Source: Thiodiazotropha sp040506705
GTDB taxonomy: Bacteria; Pseudomonadota; Gammaproteobacteria; Chromatiales; Chromatiaceae
Reading direction: 5' to 3'
DNA: 64,000 nt
NCBI GenBank assembly: GCA_040506705.1
Contig: JBEVWG010000012.1
Span: 48,851 to 112,850 of the forward strand
The position numbers and the translations under genes are program-made. How positions within the stretch are numbered: the stretch's first letter is position 1; every line of letters starts with the position of its first letter. Shown piece by piece: positions 63,660-64,000 of the stretch. The notes below the pieces were generated by a model. It worked only from the letters and a program-made list of their open reading frames with translations, was not told the origin of the DNA and ran no database searches.

Positions 63660-64000
63660 GTATATTCTCCTACGCTCCAGAGATAATTAACCTGGAAACC
63701 AGACAAGGCCAATATTAGCCATCACAGATTGATTCGATTCAGGCAGAGCAATTTTATGCTCCTTACAGAAATTCTTCGAAGCATGATTTAGCTCTTTAGC
63801 CGCCTTATGATTGACCGGCATCCCGGTCAGCTTCAGATACAAGGTTGCCGGGTTAGACAATCCTAGTCAATGGAGTGTTGTTAGCTTTCATCCTGGAATC
63901 GGTAGTTGGAGATAACGTAAAATATCTTTCGCACATTTGAAGAGGCGGTGGCCTCGTTGGTTAAATGGTAAGTGACCAAACGAACCAAAGACCAACAAAG
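63660..64000. other. Upstream region of the yej operon
   Basis: No gene supported. It should contain the yejA promoter on the minus strand. A perfect hairpin TGACCGG / CCGGTCA with a 4-base loop lies at 63812..63829 and could be an operator or a terminator for a gene beyond the window. The end of the window shows no recognisable start. Confidence 0.45.

Noticed and set aside
1..64000. tRNA, rRNA or insertion sequence with transposase
   Set aside because: No cloverleaf, ribosomal RNA segment or transposase reading frame was recognised in the gaps; the 36-bp repeat pair and the dispersed repeats have no linked transposase here.

Overview
The window looks like a chromosomal segment of a sulfur-oxidising gammaproteobacterium (Chromatiales or Sedimenticolaceae type, such as Thiodiazotropha or Sedimenticola relatives). 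The main reasons are a complete oxidative-type dissimilatory sulfite reductase cluster (dsrABEFHCMKLJOPNRS, minus strand, 7494..21360), with dsrL between dsrK and dsrJ, and a gene for a glycine/tyrosine/proline-rich sulfur globule protein (40460..40816). Together they imply storage of periplasmic sulfur globules and their oxidation to sulfite. No photosynthesis genes are visible. Gene assignments come from reading motifs and gene order, not from database searches.

Layout. 1..6122 holds a partial ParA-like gene, a CHAD-domain gene, pepN, and a small grxC-hslR-hypothetical operon. 6164..7111 is an RTX-repeat protein. 7494..21360 is the dsr cluster, with predicted RNA hairpins at dsrA/dsrB, dsrC/dsrM and dsrP/dsrN. 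21361..21815 is the divergent dsr control region, which carries six copies of GGGATA/TATCCC. 21816..23899 is a divergent four-gene module: a 58-aa ORF, a helical-repeat protein, an orphan Cas6/Cmx6-like protein, and a DsrC paralogue lacking both redox cysteines (RspA type). 23970..31655 is an accessory region. It contains a 2OG-Fe(II) oxygenase, unknown genes, a 1002-aa LysM protein with a toxin-like C-terminal domain followed by a lipoprotein gene (this pair is bracketed by 36-bp direct repeats), an ankyrin protein and a dispersed intergenic repeat.

31761..39930 is housekeeping: truD, ispF, an HDOD regulator, ispD, ftsB, eno, kdsA, pyrG. 40460..46364 holds the sulfur globule protein, an FNR-type regulator with a perfect FNR box upstream, dnaQ-rnhA-methyltransferase and mltD. 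46421..54348 holds katG with an OxyR-like site, an iron(III) ABC transporter with a Fur-like box, a cobalamin adenosyltransferase and an AIM24-family gene. 54670..63659 holds dsbB, a DUF815 ATPase, a diguanylate cyclase and a yej-type peptide ABC transporter.

How the parts work together. DsrEFH and DsrC pass sulfane sulfur to the reverse sulfite reductase DsrAB. DsrL couples this to NAD(P)H, and DsrMKJOP links DsrC disulfide or trisulfide chemistry to the quinone pool. DsrN supplies the amidated sirohaem, while DsrR and DsrS are accessory. SgpA-like protein coats the sulfur store. FNR, OxyR and Fur sites suggest oxygen, peroxide and iron control of neighbouring functions. The most novel candidates are the Cas6-like/RspA module facing the dsr promoter and the direct-repeat-bounded toxin-like unit.
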